Positions 55,841 through 64,000 of a DNA stretch of 64,000 nt are shown piece by piece. Every line of letters starts with the position of its first letter. The stretch's first letter is position 1. The stretch is taken from the NCBI RefSeq assembly GCF_001691415.1, contig NZ_LRRR01000020.1, positions 19,561-83,560 of the forward strand. The letters are read 5' to 3'. This DNA comes from Pararhodobacter sp. CCB-MM2. GTDB taxonomy: Bacteria > Pseudomonadota > Alphaproteobacteria > Rhodobacterales > Rhodobacteraceae. Made by a program: the position numbers and the translations under genes. Under the pieces are notes generated by a model. The model searched no databases. It saw only the letters and a program-made list of their open reading frames with translations, and had not been told where the DNA came from.

Positions 55841-57682
55841 TCACTCGTCGCCGGGCAGGATCCGCACGCCACCCTTCGCCGCCGAGGAGGCGAACATGGC
55901 ATAGGCCTTCAGCGCGGTCGACACGGCACGCTTGCGCGGCGCGGCCGGTTTCCACGGCAGCGGCCCCTTGGCCTCACGGCGCGCGGCCAGAACCGCATCA
56001 TCCACCGCCAGATTGATCGAGCGGTTCGGGATGTCGATCTCGATCTTGTCGCCGGTCTCGACCAGACCGATCAACCCGCCTTCCGCCGCTTCCGGCGAGG
56101 CATGGCCGATCGACAGGCCCGAGGTCCCGCCCGAGAAACGACCGTCCGTCAGCAGCGCACAGGCTTTGCCCAGACCCTTCGATTTCAGGTAGCTGGTCGG
56201 GTACAGCATTTCCTGCATGCCCGGACCGCCCTGCGGACCCTCGTAGCGGATGACGACCACGTCGCCTTCCTTGACCTTGCCGGTCAGGATGCCGCTGACC
56301 GCATCGTCCTGGCTTTCATAGACGCGGGCCGAGCCGGTGAACTTCAGGATCGACTCGTCCACGCCCGCCGTCTTCACGATGCAGCCGTTCTCGGCGATGT
56401 TGCCGAACAGCACGGCCAGACCGCCGTCCTTCGAGAAGGCGTGTTCGACGTTGCGGATCACGCCGCCGTCGCGGTCGGCATCCAGCGCCTTGTAGCGGTT
56501 CTCGGTCGAGAAGGCCTGCGTGGTGCGCACGCCGCCCGGGGCCGCGCGGTAGAACTCGTCCACCTCGGGGTCGTTCGCGGTCTTGATGTCCCAGGTCGCC
56601 AGCGCCTCGGCCATCGAGCGCGAATGCACGGTGCGGGCCTCGCCATGCAGCAGGCCGCCGCGATGCATCTCGCCGAGGATGCCCATGATCCCGCCCGCGC
56701 GGTGGACGTCTTCCATGTGCACGTTGTGGATGTTCGGCGCGACCTTGCACAGGCACGGCACCTTGCGGCTGAGCCGGTCGATATCGGTCATCGTGAAATC
56801 GACACCGCCCTCATAGGCGATGGCCAGAAGGTGCAGCACGGTGTTGGTCGAGCCGCCCATGGCGATATCGAGGGACATCGCGTTCTCGAAGGCCTCGAAC
56901 GTGGCGATCTCGCGCGGCAGATGCCCGGCTTCCTCGCCCTCGTAATGGGCCTTGGTGATCTCGACGATGCGACGGCCGGCGCGCAGGAAGATCTCCTTGC
57001 GGTCGGCATGGGTCGCCAGCATCGAGCCGTTGCCCGGCAGCGCGAGGCCCAGCGCCTCGGCGAGACAGTTCATCGAGTTCGCGGTGAACATGCCCGAGCA
57101 CGAACCACAGGTCGGGCAGGCGTTCTGCTCGAATTCCTCGACTTGTTCGTCGGTGTAATTGTCGTCCGCAGCAACGATCATCGCGTCGATCAGGTCGACC
57201 TTGCGCACCAGATCGCCGACCTGCACCTTGCCGGCCTCCATCGGACCGCCCGAGACGAAGATCGTCGGGATGTTGAGGCGCATGGCGGCCATCATCATCC
57301 CCGGCGTGATCTTGTCGCAGTTCGAGATGCAGACCATCGCGTCGGCGCAATGGGCGTTGACCATGTATTCCACGCTGTCGGCGATCAACTCGCGCGAGGG
57401 CAGCGAATACAGCATGCCGTCATGGCCCATCGCGATGCCGTCATCGACGGCGATCGTGTTGAATTCCTTGGCCACACCGCCAGCTGCCTCGATCTCGCGG
57501 GCGACCATCTGGCCGAGGTCCTTGAGGTGCACATGCCCCGGCACGAATTGCGTGAAGCTGTTGACGACGGCGATGATCGGCTTGCCGAAATCGCTGTCGG
57601 TCATGCCCGTGGCACGCCAGAGGCCCCGGGCCCCGGCCATGTTGCGCCCGTGGGTGGAACGCCGGGAACGGTAATGCGGCAT
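55841..57682 (-). CDS. ilvD: Dihydroxy-acid dehydratase IlvD
   Basis: 613 residues, close to the E. coli enzyme in length and sequence (VVNSFTQFVPGHVHLKDLG, AHCADAMVCISNCDKITPG, ACPTCGSCSGMFTANSMN). Fe-S ligands include C122 and C195. Makes 2-oxo acids in valine, leucine and isoleucine synthesis. ATG 57682 follows GAGGAG; a 30-residue upstream extension is unsupported. The element at 55743-55810 lies just after the stop. Confidence 0.97.
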   Translation of the reverse strand: MPHYRSRRSTHGRNMAGARGLWRATGMTDSDFGKPIIAVVNSFTQFVPGHVHLKDLGQMVAREIEAAGGVAKEFNTIAVDDGIAMGHDGMLYSLPSRELIADSVEYMVNAHCADAMVCISNCDKITPGMMMAAMRLNIPTIFVSGGPMEAGKVQVGDLVRKVDLIDAMIVAADDNYTDEQVEEFEQNACPTCGSCSGMFTANSMNCLAEALGLALPGNGSMLATHADRKEIFLRAGRRIVEITKAHYEGEEAGHLPREIATFEAFENAMSLDIAMGGSTNTVLHLLAIAYEGGVDFTMTDIDRLSRKVPCLCKVAPNIHNVHMEDVHRAGGIMGILGEMHRGGLLHGEARTVHSRSMAEALATWDIKTANDPEVDEFYRAAPGGVRTTQAFSTENRYKALDADRDGGVIRNVEHAFSKDGGLAVLFGNIAENGCIVKTAGVDESILKFTGSARVYESQDDAVSGILTGKVKEGDVVVIRYEGPQGGPGMQEMLYPTSYLKSKGLGKACALLTDGRFSGGTSGLSIGHASPEAAEGGLIGLVETGDKIEIDIPNRSINLAVDDAVLAARREAKGPLPWKPAAPRKRAVSTALKAYAMFASSAAKGGVRILPGDE

Positions 57683-57874
57683 GTTCGGCTCCTCAGTCCT
57701 GACCGGTCTGTCCGGTCTTTCACCGCGCTCAATAGCGCAGATCGGCCTTTGTAGACAAGGAAGCTCGGCCATGCGTCAGGCGAATTCCTCCGCTGCAGCG
57801 CGGCATGAGCAGGCGGAAGCCTTGGACTTCTTCCGATGGCGGGCTAGGGTCTGCCCCGTAACAGGGAGTATCGC

Positions 57875-58606
57875 ATGAGCATCCGCAAGCTGGCCGCCGG
57901 GAATTGGAAAATGAACGGGCTGACCGCCCAGCTGACCGAAGCGATGGCGCTGGCCGCCGCGCATCCGTCACCCTCGGTCGATCTGCTTCTCTGCCCGCCC
58001 GCGACCCTGCTGGCGCCGATGGCAACGGCGATGACCGGCACCTCCGTCGCGGTCGGCGGTCAGGATTGCCACGCCGCCGCGAAAGGCGCGCATACCGGGG
58101 ATATCTCGGCCGCGATGCTGGTCGATGCCGGCGCCTCGCATGTGATCCTTGGCCATTCCGAGCGTCGGGCGGACCATGGCGAAAGCTCGGCCGACGTCGC
58201 CGCCAAGGTGCAGGCCGCCTGGGCCGAGAACCTGATCGCCGTCGTCTGCGTCGGCGAGACCGAGGCCCAGCGCGACGCCGGCGAGACTTTGGCGGTGATC
58301 GGCGAGCAGCTGGCAGGCTCCTTGCCGGAGGGCGCTACTGCCGCCAATACCGTCGTCGCCTACGAGCCCGTCTGGGCCATCGGCACCGGCCGCACCCCCA
58401 CGCCCGAGCAGATCGCCGAGGTCCATGCCTTCCTGCGCAACAAGGCGCCGGACGCAGGCATCCGCCTGCTCTATGGCGGCTCGGTCAATCCCAAGAACGC
58501 CGAGGCGATCTTCGCCATCGCCCATGTCGACGGCGCGCTGGTCGGCGGTGCCTCGCTCAAGGCCGAGGATTTCGGCAAGATCGTCGCGGCGCTGGAAAAG
58601 GCCTAA
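57875..58606 (+). CDS. tpiA: Triosephosphate isomerase
   Basis: 243 residues. Catalytic N10 and K12 (AAGNWKMNG), H94 (ILGHSERR), E164 (YEPVWAIGTG), and the phosphate loop LLYGGSVNPKN. Glycolysis/gluconeogenesis. Divergent from ilvD; its stop overlaps the stop of the converging acyl-CoA dehydrogenase gene by 4 nt, so no terminator separates them. Confidence 0.97.
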   Translation: MSIRKLAAGNWKMNGLTAQLTEAMALAAAHPSPSVDLLLCPPATLLAPMATAMTGTSVAVGGQDCHAAAKGAHTGDISAAMLVDAGASHVILGHSERRADHGESSADVAAKVQAAWAENLIAVVCVGETEAQRDAGETLAVIGEQLAGSLPEGATAANTVVAYEPVWAIGTGRTPTPEQIAEVHAFLRNKAPDAGIRLLYGGSVNPKNAEAIFAIAHVDGALVGGASLKAEDFGKIVAALEKA

Positions 58607-59787
58607 TCCAGCCGCAACCCGCGCGCGCGGAACAGCTCCTCGGCGATGATCAGCTTGCGCACCTCGGTGGTCCCACCGCCGAGGGAGGCGATCCGTGCAT
58701 TGCGGTAGTGGCGGTTGACCTCGGTCTCCCACACGAAGCCCGAGCCGCCGTGGATCTGCACCGCCAGATCCGTGACCTTGGCGATCATCTGCGCCCCGTG
58801 CAGCACCGCGCCCGCACAGAGCCGGTGGATCGAGCCGCGTCCGCCCTCGCCCCGCTTGAGCGCGTCACAGGCCGCCAGCGCCTGATAATTGTAGATCCGC
58901 GCGCTTTCCAAGGCCGTCGCCATCTCGGCCAGATGCGACTGGATGATCTGGAACGACCCGATGGCCCGGCCGAATTGCTTGCGCGTCGCGGCATAGTCCA
59001 GCGACAGATCGAGGCACCTCTGCGCTGCGCCGATATAGGGCAGCCCGAGGAACGCCCGCTCGATATCCAAGCCCGACATGACGATGGCGACGCCGGCATT
59101 CTCGGCGCCCAGCAGGTTCTCGACCGGCACCCGAACGTCCTCGAACACCAACTCGCCCGTCGGACAGCCGCGCCAGCCCATCTTGGTCAGAGTCTGCGCG
59201 ACCGAGAAGCCGGGCGTGTCCGTCTCGACCACGAAGGCCGAGATGCCCTTCGCGCCCCGCTCCGGCGCGGTCTTGGCATAGGTCAGCACGATATCCGCGA
59301 CCGGCCCGTTCGAGATGAACATCTTGCGCCCGTTGAGCACGTAGTGATCCCCGTCCCGCACCGCCCTCAACGCCATCGAGCCCAGCGCGTCCGACCCTGC
59401 CCCCGGCTCGGTCAGCCCCAGCGCGCCGACCTTGCGCCCGGCGATCAGGTCAGGGACGAAGCGGGCGACCTGCTCGGGCGTGCCGTTCCTGAGAATGTTG
59501 TTGAGGCACAGGTTCTCATGCGGCCCCCAGATGAAGGCGGCATTGGTGTTCCAATAGCCGAACGCCTCGGCCACCAGCCCCGCCGACAGAAGATCCATTC
59601 CGGCCCCACCTAAGGCCTCCGGCGCGGTCAGCCCGCAATAGCCATCGGCCCCGAGCCTCGCCATCAGATCCGGCGGATACCAATCGTCGTCATCCATCTT
59701 GGCCAAGAGCGGATGCAGCTCGGCCTCGGCGTATTTGAAGGCCGCGTCATAGAGCGCGCGTTGGTCGTCCGTCAGATCGAATTGCAT
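58603..59787 (-). CDS. Acyl-CoA dehydrogenase with isovaleryl-CoA-dehydrogenase-type active site
   Basis: 394 residues. FAD acyl-CoA dehydrogenase with GALGLTEPGAGSD (123-133), NGRKMFISNG and RKQFGRAIGSFQIIQ. The catalytic Glu is E243 in SGLDIERA (isovaleryl-CoA dehydrogenase position), and the medium-chain position is Gly (LGGGTTEV). This favours branched-chain substrates. Last gene of a four-gene minus-strand operon with the biotin carboxylase pair, which supports leucine- or terpenoid-type catabolism; the exact substrate is unproven. I chose ATG 59787 from the family start. Confidence 0.9.
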   Translation of the reverse strand: MQFDLTDDQRALYDAAFKYAEAELHPLLAKMDDDDWYPPDLMARLGADGYCGLTAPEALGGAGMDLLSAGLVAEAFGYWNTNAAFIWGPHENLCLNNILRNGTPEQVARFVPDLIAGRKVGALGLTEPGAGSDALGSMALRAVRDGDHYVLNGRKMFISNGPVADIVLTYAKTAPERGAKGISAFVVETDTPGFSVAQTLTKMGWRGCPTGELVFEDVRVPVENLLGAENAGVAIVMSGLDIERAFLGLPYIGAAQRCLDLSLDYAATRKQFGRAIGSFQIIQSHLAEMATALESARIYNYQALAACDALKRGEGGRGSIHRLCAGAVLHGAQMIAKVTDLAVQIHGGSGFVWETEVNRHYRNARIASLGGGTTEVRKLIIAEELFRARGLRLD

Positions 59788-59791
59788 ATGC

Positions 59792-60418
59792 TCACCCCAG
59801 CAATGGCTGTCCCTGATCATTGGCGCGCTGGAACCCCGGCCGTTCCATCAGCCGCTCCAGATAGGCCCGCGTCTGCGGCTTCAGATGCGCGCCGAGGCCG
59901 ATGAGCTCGGTCAAGTACAGCGCATAGCCCACAGTGATGTCGGCGGCGGTGAAGCGGTCGGCGCAGAGGTACTCGTGCCCCTCCAGTCGCGCATTCACCA
60001 GCTTCAGGCGCGAGAAGAACCATTGCGTATAATCGTCGACCACCTGCGGCTGGCGACGCTCCTTCGGCTCGAACCGGCCGTAGCGCAGCACCAGCGTTTG
60101 CGGGAAGGTCAGCGTGGCGTCGGAATGGTACATCCAGTTCAGCCAATCGCCGTAATCGGGGCTGTCCGGCGCGACCGCCAGCGTTCCCTCGCCATAGCGC
60201 GTCGCCAGATAATGGGCGATGCCGCTCGATTCCGTCATCCGCGTCTCGCCGTCTTTCAAGTAGGGCACGGTGCCGAGGGAATTGACCTCGGTGAAGCCCG
60301 GATCGGTGAACCGCGGCGGGAATTTGAGCAGGTGCAGCGTATAGGGCAGCTCCAGTTCCTCGAGCGTCCAAAGCGCGCGCAGCGACCGCGCGTCCTTGCA
60401 ATGCCAAAGCTCGATCAT
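59792..60418 (-). CDS. Glutathione S-transferase family protein
   Basis: 208 residues. Thioredoxin-fold N-terminal domain (MIELWHCKDARSLRALWTLEELELPYTLHLL, with NSLGTVPYL and the TESSGIAHYL glutathione site) and an all-helical C-terminal domain (FTAADITVGYALYL). Its ATG overlaps the carboxylase alpha stop (ATGA) and it sits 4 nt before the dehydrogenase, so it is a true operon member; a glutathione step in acyl-CoA catabolism is unusual. Confidence 0.9.
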   Translation of the reverse strand: MIELWHCKDARSLRALWTLEELELPYTLHLLKFPPRFTDPGFTEVNSLGTVPYLKDGETRMTESSGIAHYLATRYGEGTLAVAPDSPDYGDWLNWMYHSDATLTFPQTLVLRYGRFEPKERRQPQVVDDYTQWFFSRLKLVNARLEGHEYLCADRFTAADITVGYALYLTELIGLGAHLKPQTRAYLERLMERPGFQRANDQGQPLLG

Positions 60419-62271
60419 AGGTCCTCCGGGATGATATCCATCAGCGGCTGGCGCGCCTTCAATTGCGCGCCCTGCTGGGTGTTCAGAGTGGCGATGCGCC
60501 CTGCGATGGGCGCGCGCAGCGGGTGTTCCATCTTCATCGCCTCCATCACGCCGAGGGTCTGGCCCTTCTCGACCACGGTCCCCTCGGTTACATGCAGCGC
60601 GATCAGCGTGCCCGCCATCGGCGCGAGGATACGCCCGTCGCCTGTGGCCTCACGGCTCGCGGCCGGGGTGAGGCTCGTGTCGCGCAAGCTCAGCGCCCCG
60701 AGGTGCAGCATGTCCCCGTCCTTGGCATAGGGATAGTCCCGGGCGATGCCATCGATCCGCGCGCGGGCATGGCTCTCGCCCAGCGCCTCCAGCGTTACCC
60801 GCCGTCCGTCCGGCAGGACCGCCGTCGCGCCCTCCAGCGTCAGGGTCACGGCGTGGTCGCCAAACCGCCGCGTCAGCACCGGCGCAGGCCCGGTCGAGAA
60901 GCCGAACCGCAGCCCCGGCCCGCCCGAGTTGATAAGCACCGCCAGCGCCAGCATCACCGGATCGGGCTCCTGTTCCGAAAGCGTCTCATCGCCCGCGAAA
61001 TCCTCCGTCAGGAAGGCCGTCGTCGCGCCGCCCTCGGCAAAGACCCCATGATCCACCACCGCCTTGAGGAACGGCAGGTTGGTCCTGAGCCCCAGCAGCA
61101 CGGTCCGCGTCAGCCCCTGGGACAGGTGTCGCCGCGCCGCCTCGCGGTCCGGACCATGGGCGATGAGCTTCGCCAGCATCGGATCGAACCCCGCGCCGAT
61201 CGCCTGCCCCGCCGCCAGCGCATCGTCCGAGCGCAACCCCGCCCCCGGCGCCCAGCGCCGCAGAATGCCGGTCTGTGGCAGGAAGCCCGTCGCCGGGTCC
61301 TCGGCATAGACCCGGACCTCGATGGCATGGCCGCTCAGGCGGATCTCCTCCTGCCGCAGCGGCAAGGCCTCGCCCCGCGCGACTCGCAACTGCCATTCAA
61401 CCAGATCGAGGCCAGTGATCGCCTCGGTCACCGGATGCTCGACCTGCAGCCGGGTGTTCATCTCCAGAAACCAGAAGTCCCCGTCTTCCAACAGGAATTC
61501 CACCGTGCCCGCGCCCTCGTAGCCGCAAGCCTTGGCCAGCGAGACCGCCGCCGCGCCCATCCGTTCCCGCAAATCCGGGTTCACCGCCGGCGAGGGCGCT
61601 TCCTCGACCACCTTCTGATGCCGTCGCTGGATCGAGCAATCCCGCTCGCCCAGATGCACGACATTCCCGTGCCGGTCGCCGAAGACTTGCACCTCCACAT
61701 GCCGAGGCCGCAGCAGCGCCTTCTCGACGATCAACGCGCCGTCACCGAAGGCCTTCTCGGCCTCGGACGCGGCACGCGCCATGGCCTCGGGCAAGTCGGC
61801 GAGGTCCGTGCCCAGCCGCATCCCCTTGCCCCCGCCGCCCAAGGCCGCCTTGACCATCAGCGGCACGCCGATTGCCTCCGCCGCCTCAGCCCCGCCGCCC
61901 GGCAGGCAGGGGACACCCGCCGCCGCGGCCGCCTCCTTCGCCCGCCCCTTGTCGCCCATCAGGGCGATGGCCTCGGGCGAGGGGCCGACGAAAATCAACC
62001 CCGCCTCCGCGCAAGCCCTTGCGAAACCGGCATTCTCCGACAGAAAGCCATAGCCCGGATGCACCATCTCGGCGCCTGCGGCCCGCGCCGCCGCGATGAT
62101 CGCCGCCCCGTCCAGATAGGACGGCACCGCCACTGCCAGATCGGCCGCGAGCACATGCGGCGCGCCCTCTTCGCCGGGCACATGCACGGCGACGCAGCCA
62201 TAGCCCATCGCCCGCGCTGTCCGCATGATGCGCAGGGCAATCTCGCCCCGGTTCGCGATCAACACCCTCAT
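60415..62271 (-). CDS. Acyl-CoA carboxylase alpha subunit (biotin carboxylase + biotin carrier)
   Basis: 618 residues. Biotin carboxylase domain (MRVLIANRGEIALRIMRTAR, GGGGKGMRLG, EMNTRLQVEHPVTE) followed by a linker and a biotin carrier domain with the biotinyl lysine K580 in EAMKMEHPL. Architecture fits methylcrotonyl-, geranyl- or propionyl-CoA carboxylase alpha subunits. Overlaps the beta-subunit stop by 4 nt (ATGA). Confidence 0.94.
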   Translation of the reverse strand: MRVLIANRGEIALRIMRTARAMGYGCVAVHVPGEEGAPHVLAADLAVAVPSYLDGAAIIAAARAAGAEMVHPGYGFLSENAGFARACAEAGLIFVGPSPEAIALMGDKGRAKEAAAAAGVPCLPGGGAEAAEAIGVPLMVKAALGGGGKGMRLGTDLADLPEAMARAASEAEKAFGDGALIVEKALLRPRHVEVQVFGDRHGNVVHLGERDCSIQRRHQKVVEEAPSPAVNPDLRERMGAAAVSLAKACGYEGAGTVEFLLEDGDFWFLEMNTRLQVEHPVTEAITGLDLVEWQLRVARGEALPLRQEEIRLSGHAIEVRVYAEDPATGFLPQTGILRRWAPGAGLRSDDALAAGQAIGAGFDPMLAKLIAHGPDREAARRHLSQGLTRTVLLGLRTNLPFLKAVVDHGVFAEGGATTAFLTEDFAGDETLSEQEPDPVMLALAVLINSGGPGLRFGFSTGPAPVLTRRFGDHAVTLTLEGATAVLPDGRRVTLEALGESHARARIDGIARDYPYAKDGDMLHLGALSLRDTSLTPAASREATGDGRILAPMAGTLIALHVTEGTVVEKGQTLGVMEAMKMEHPLRAPIAGRIATLNTQQGAQLKARQPLMDIIPEDL

Positions 62272-63872
62272 AGCCGCGCCACTCCGAAGGTGTTCTCCCG
62301 CGTCACCCGCGCGCCTTCCGAGGCAATCAGCCCCAGCACCAGCCCCAGAATATCCCGCGTCTGGCAGGGGTCGATGATCCCGTCGTCCTCCAGCCGCGCC
62401 GACGAAGCCAGCGCCGTCGTCGCCTCGGCCAGCATCGCCGCGGTCCCCTGCTCCAGCGCATCGAGCTTCACCGTGTCCACCGCCCCCGCCCGCGCCATCG
62501 CCGCCTCGGTGACGATGCGCATCACCTGCCCCGCCTGCGAAGGCCCCATGACCGAGGTCCGCGCATTGGGCCAGGCAAACAGGAAGCGCGGATCGAACCC
62601 CCGCCCGCACATCGCGTAATTCCCCGCGCCATAGGAGCCGCCGACCACCACCGACAGCTTCGGCACCCGCGCATTCGCCACCGCCTGGATCATCTTCGAG
62701 CCATGCTTGATGATCCCGGCGCGCTCGGGCTCGGTCCCCACCAGAAACCCGGTCGTGTTGTGCAGAAACAGCAGCGGCACGCCCGCCTGATCGCAGAGCT
62801 GGATGAACTGCCCCGCCTTCGCCGCCCCCTGCGCAGTGATCGGGCCGTTGTTGCCGATGATCCCCACGGCATGCCCCTCGATCCGCGCATGACCGCAGAT
62901 CGTCGCCGCGTCATACTCCGGCTTGAAATCGAGGAACTCCGACCCGTCCACCAATCGCGCCACGATCTCGCGGCAATCATAGGGCCGCTTGGGATCGGCA
63001 GGCACCAGCCCGACCAGATCCGAGGCCGGGAAGAGCGGCGCCACGAAGCCCCCCTCCCCACCGTCCTTGGGCCACGGCAAGGCCCCGATCACCTCGCGCG
63101 CCAAGCGGATACCGTCCGCATCATCCTCGGCCAGATAATCCCCCACGCCCGAGACCTGCGTATGCATCTCGGCCCCGCCCAAGGCCTCGTCCGTCGCGAT
63201 CTCCCCGGTCGCCGCCTTCAACAGCGGCGGCCCGGCGAGGTACATCGTCGCCTGCCCCCGCACCAGGATGACGTAATCCGACAGGCCTGGCTGATACGCG
63301 CCCCCCGCCGTGGCTGAGCCATGCACCACCGTCACCTGCGGGATGCCCAAAGCCGAGAGCCGCGCCTGATTGGCGAAGCCGCGCCCGCCGGGGATGAAGA
63401 CCTCATGCGCATATTGCAGGTTCGCGCCGCCCGATTGCGACAGCGATACTAGGGGCAGCCGGTTCTCGCGCGCCACCTCCTGCAACCGCAGCTTCTTCGC
63501 CAACCCATCGGGCGTCACTGTCCCGCCCTTCACCGCGAAATTGTCGACGACCACGACACAGGACCGCCCCTCGATCCGGCCGATCCCGGCAATGGCGCCT
63601 GCACCCGCGCCGGTCCCGTCCTTGTCGCCATAGCGCTTCCACCCGGCGAAGGGACAAAGCTCCAGCCAAGGCGCGCCGGGATCGAGCAACAGGGCCAACC
63701 GCTCACGCGGCAACAACATCCCGCGCTTGGCATAGCGCCCTCGCGAAGACTCCGCCGCTGCCTCGACCGCCGCGCGTACGGCGGAAACCGGCGCCATCGC
63801 CTCACCCATCGCCGCCGCATTGGCCGCGAACTCCACGCCGCCCGCGTCAAAAGAAGATGTCAGAACCGCCAA
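62268..63872 (-). CDS. Acyl-CoA carboxylase beta subunit (carboxyltransferase), 5' end uncertain
   Basis: About 534 residues from a tentative TTG at 63872. Carboxyltransferase of the methylcrotonyl/geranyl-CoA type: LVSLSQSGGANLQYAHEVF, VHGSATAGGAYQPGLSDY, AGPPLLKAATGEIATDEALGGAEMHTQVSGV, and C-terminal YGAGNYAMCGRGFDPRFLFAWPNARTSVMG. The frame continues to a GTG at 63902, but everything beyond 63887 is adapter sequence (see the feature at 63888), so the true start may be at 63872 or off the contig. It is the first visible gene of the operon. Confidence 0.9.
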   Translation of the reverse strand: MAVLTSSFDAGGVEFAANAAAMGEAMAPVSAVRAAVEAAAESSRGRYAKRGMLLPRERLALLLDPGAPWLELCPFAGWKRYGDKDGTGAGAGAIAGIGRIEGRSCVVVVDNFAVKGGTVTPDGLAKKLRLQEVARENRLPLVSLSQSGGANLQYAHEVFIPGGRGFANQARLSALGIPQVTVVHGSATAGGAYQPGLSDYVILVRGQATMYLAGPPLLKAATGEIATDEALGGAEMHTQVSGVGDYLAEDDADGIRLAREVIGALPWPKDGGEGGFVAPLFPASDLVGLVPADPKRPYDCREIVARLVDGSEFLDFKPEYDAATICGHARIEGHAVGIIGNNGPITAQGAAKAGQFIQLCDQAGVPLLFLHNTTGFLVGTEPERAGIIKHGSKMIQAVANARVPKLSVVVGGSYGAGNYAMCGRGFDPRFLFAWPNARTSVMGPSQAGQVMRIVTEAAMARAGAVDTVKLDALEQGTAAMLAEATTALASSARLEDDGIIDPCQTRDILGLVLGLIASEGARVTRENTFGVARL

Positions 63873-63887
63873 ACCCGCGCCCCCATC

Positions 63888-64000
63888 CTGTCCCTCATAC
63901 ACATCTCCTACCCCACGTGTCTAGGCCTGATCTCGTATGCCTTCTTCTGCCTGACATCTTCTACTTCACTAAACACCAAAAATCTAATCTGAGTCCCTGA
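63888..64000. other. Illumina Nextera adapter read-through and junk (assembly artefact)
   Basis: From 63888 the sequence reads CTGTCCCTCATACACATCT, against the transposase end CTGTCTCTTATACACATCT (17 of 19). Then a degraded copy of the i7 linker (11 of 15), then TAGGCCTG at the index position (Nextera N706 is TAGGCATG), then ATCTCGTATGCCTTCTTCTG plus CCTG, against the P7 end (22 of 24). Bases 63954-64000 are low-complexity, GC-poor filler. Not genomic; about 57 of 66 positions match by eye. Confidence 0.93.

Noticed and set aside
63873..63902. GTG start of the carboxyltransferase at 63902.
   Set aside because: Bases beyond 63887 are sequencing adapter, so the codons are not real.

Overview
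The window is high-GC chromosomal DNA of an alphaproteobacterium. It most resembles the Rhodobacteraceae/Paracoccaceae: it has a gene transfer agent (GTA) cluster of the Rhodobacter capsulatus type, an ABA4-like protein, a CDP-alcohol-type phosphatidylcholine synthase, DUF1223, DUF484 and a GTA-adjacent fabF-mltG pair. Genus cannot be settled from the sequence alone. No rRNA, tRNA, CRISPR array or insertion sequence was found.

Layout. (1) 1-12.0 kb, minus strand: a GTA structural cluster in canonical order, from small terminase (g1 type) to the megatron tail protein (g15 type), cut by the left edge. All members seen are open, so the particle genes look intact. A promoter, a palindrome and a leader hairpin lie at 12.06-12.18 kb, just upstream of g1 and just after mltG. 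(2) 12.2-18.5 kb: fatty-acid and envelope genes: fabF-mltG (minus), divergent fabG, ABA4-like, acpP and two tandem LpxL-like acyltransferases. (3) 18.5-31.1 kb: DUF1223, aconitase, yajC-secD-secF-Mth938-like operon, ygfZ, a Cys-based phosphatase, a class V aminotransferase, and a pair of DUF3592-like membrane proteins. (4) 31.2-41.7 kb: an orphan molybdenum hydroxylase large subunit coupled to an aminotransferase, DUF305, thioesterase, an HNH nuclease with an extra N-terminal domain, a methyltransferase, priA, divergent DUF484-xerC, and rpiB. (5) 42-58.6 kb: pcs, ogt-type methyltransferase, ileS, an HpaR-like regulator, YqgE/AlgH, a DsbD-N-like protein, an RND pump with its adaptor, moaB, uracil-DNA glycosylase, ilvD, tpiA. 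(6) 58.6-63.9 kb, minus strand: an acyl-CoA carboxylase/acyl-CoA dehydrogenase/GST operon, probably branched-chain or terpenoid acyl-CoA catabolism.

The most unusual signals are the following. A two-copy structured intergenic element (22.9 kb plus strand, 55.7 kb minus strand) keeps two hairpins with different stem sequences but the same layout and the same 3' tail. The putative GTA control region has a strong -35, a 17-bp spacer and a 14-bp palindrome centred near -63. Another 14-bp palindrome lies between divergent fabF and fabG. Finally, the last ~113 bases (63888-64000) are not biological: they match the Illumina Nextera read-through adapter with an N706-like index, so the right edge is an assembly end and the 5' end of the last gene is missing or wrong.
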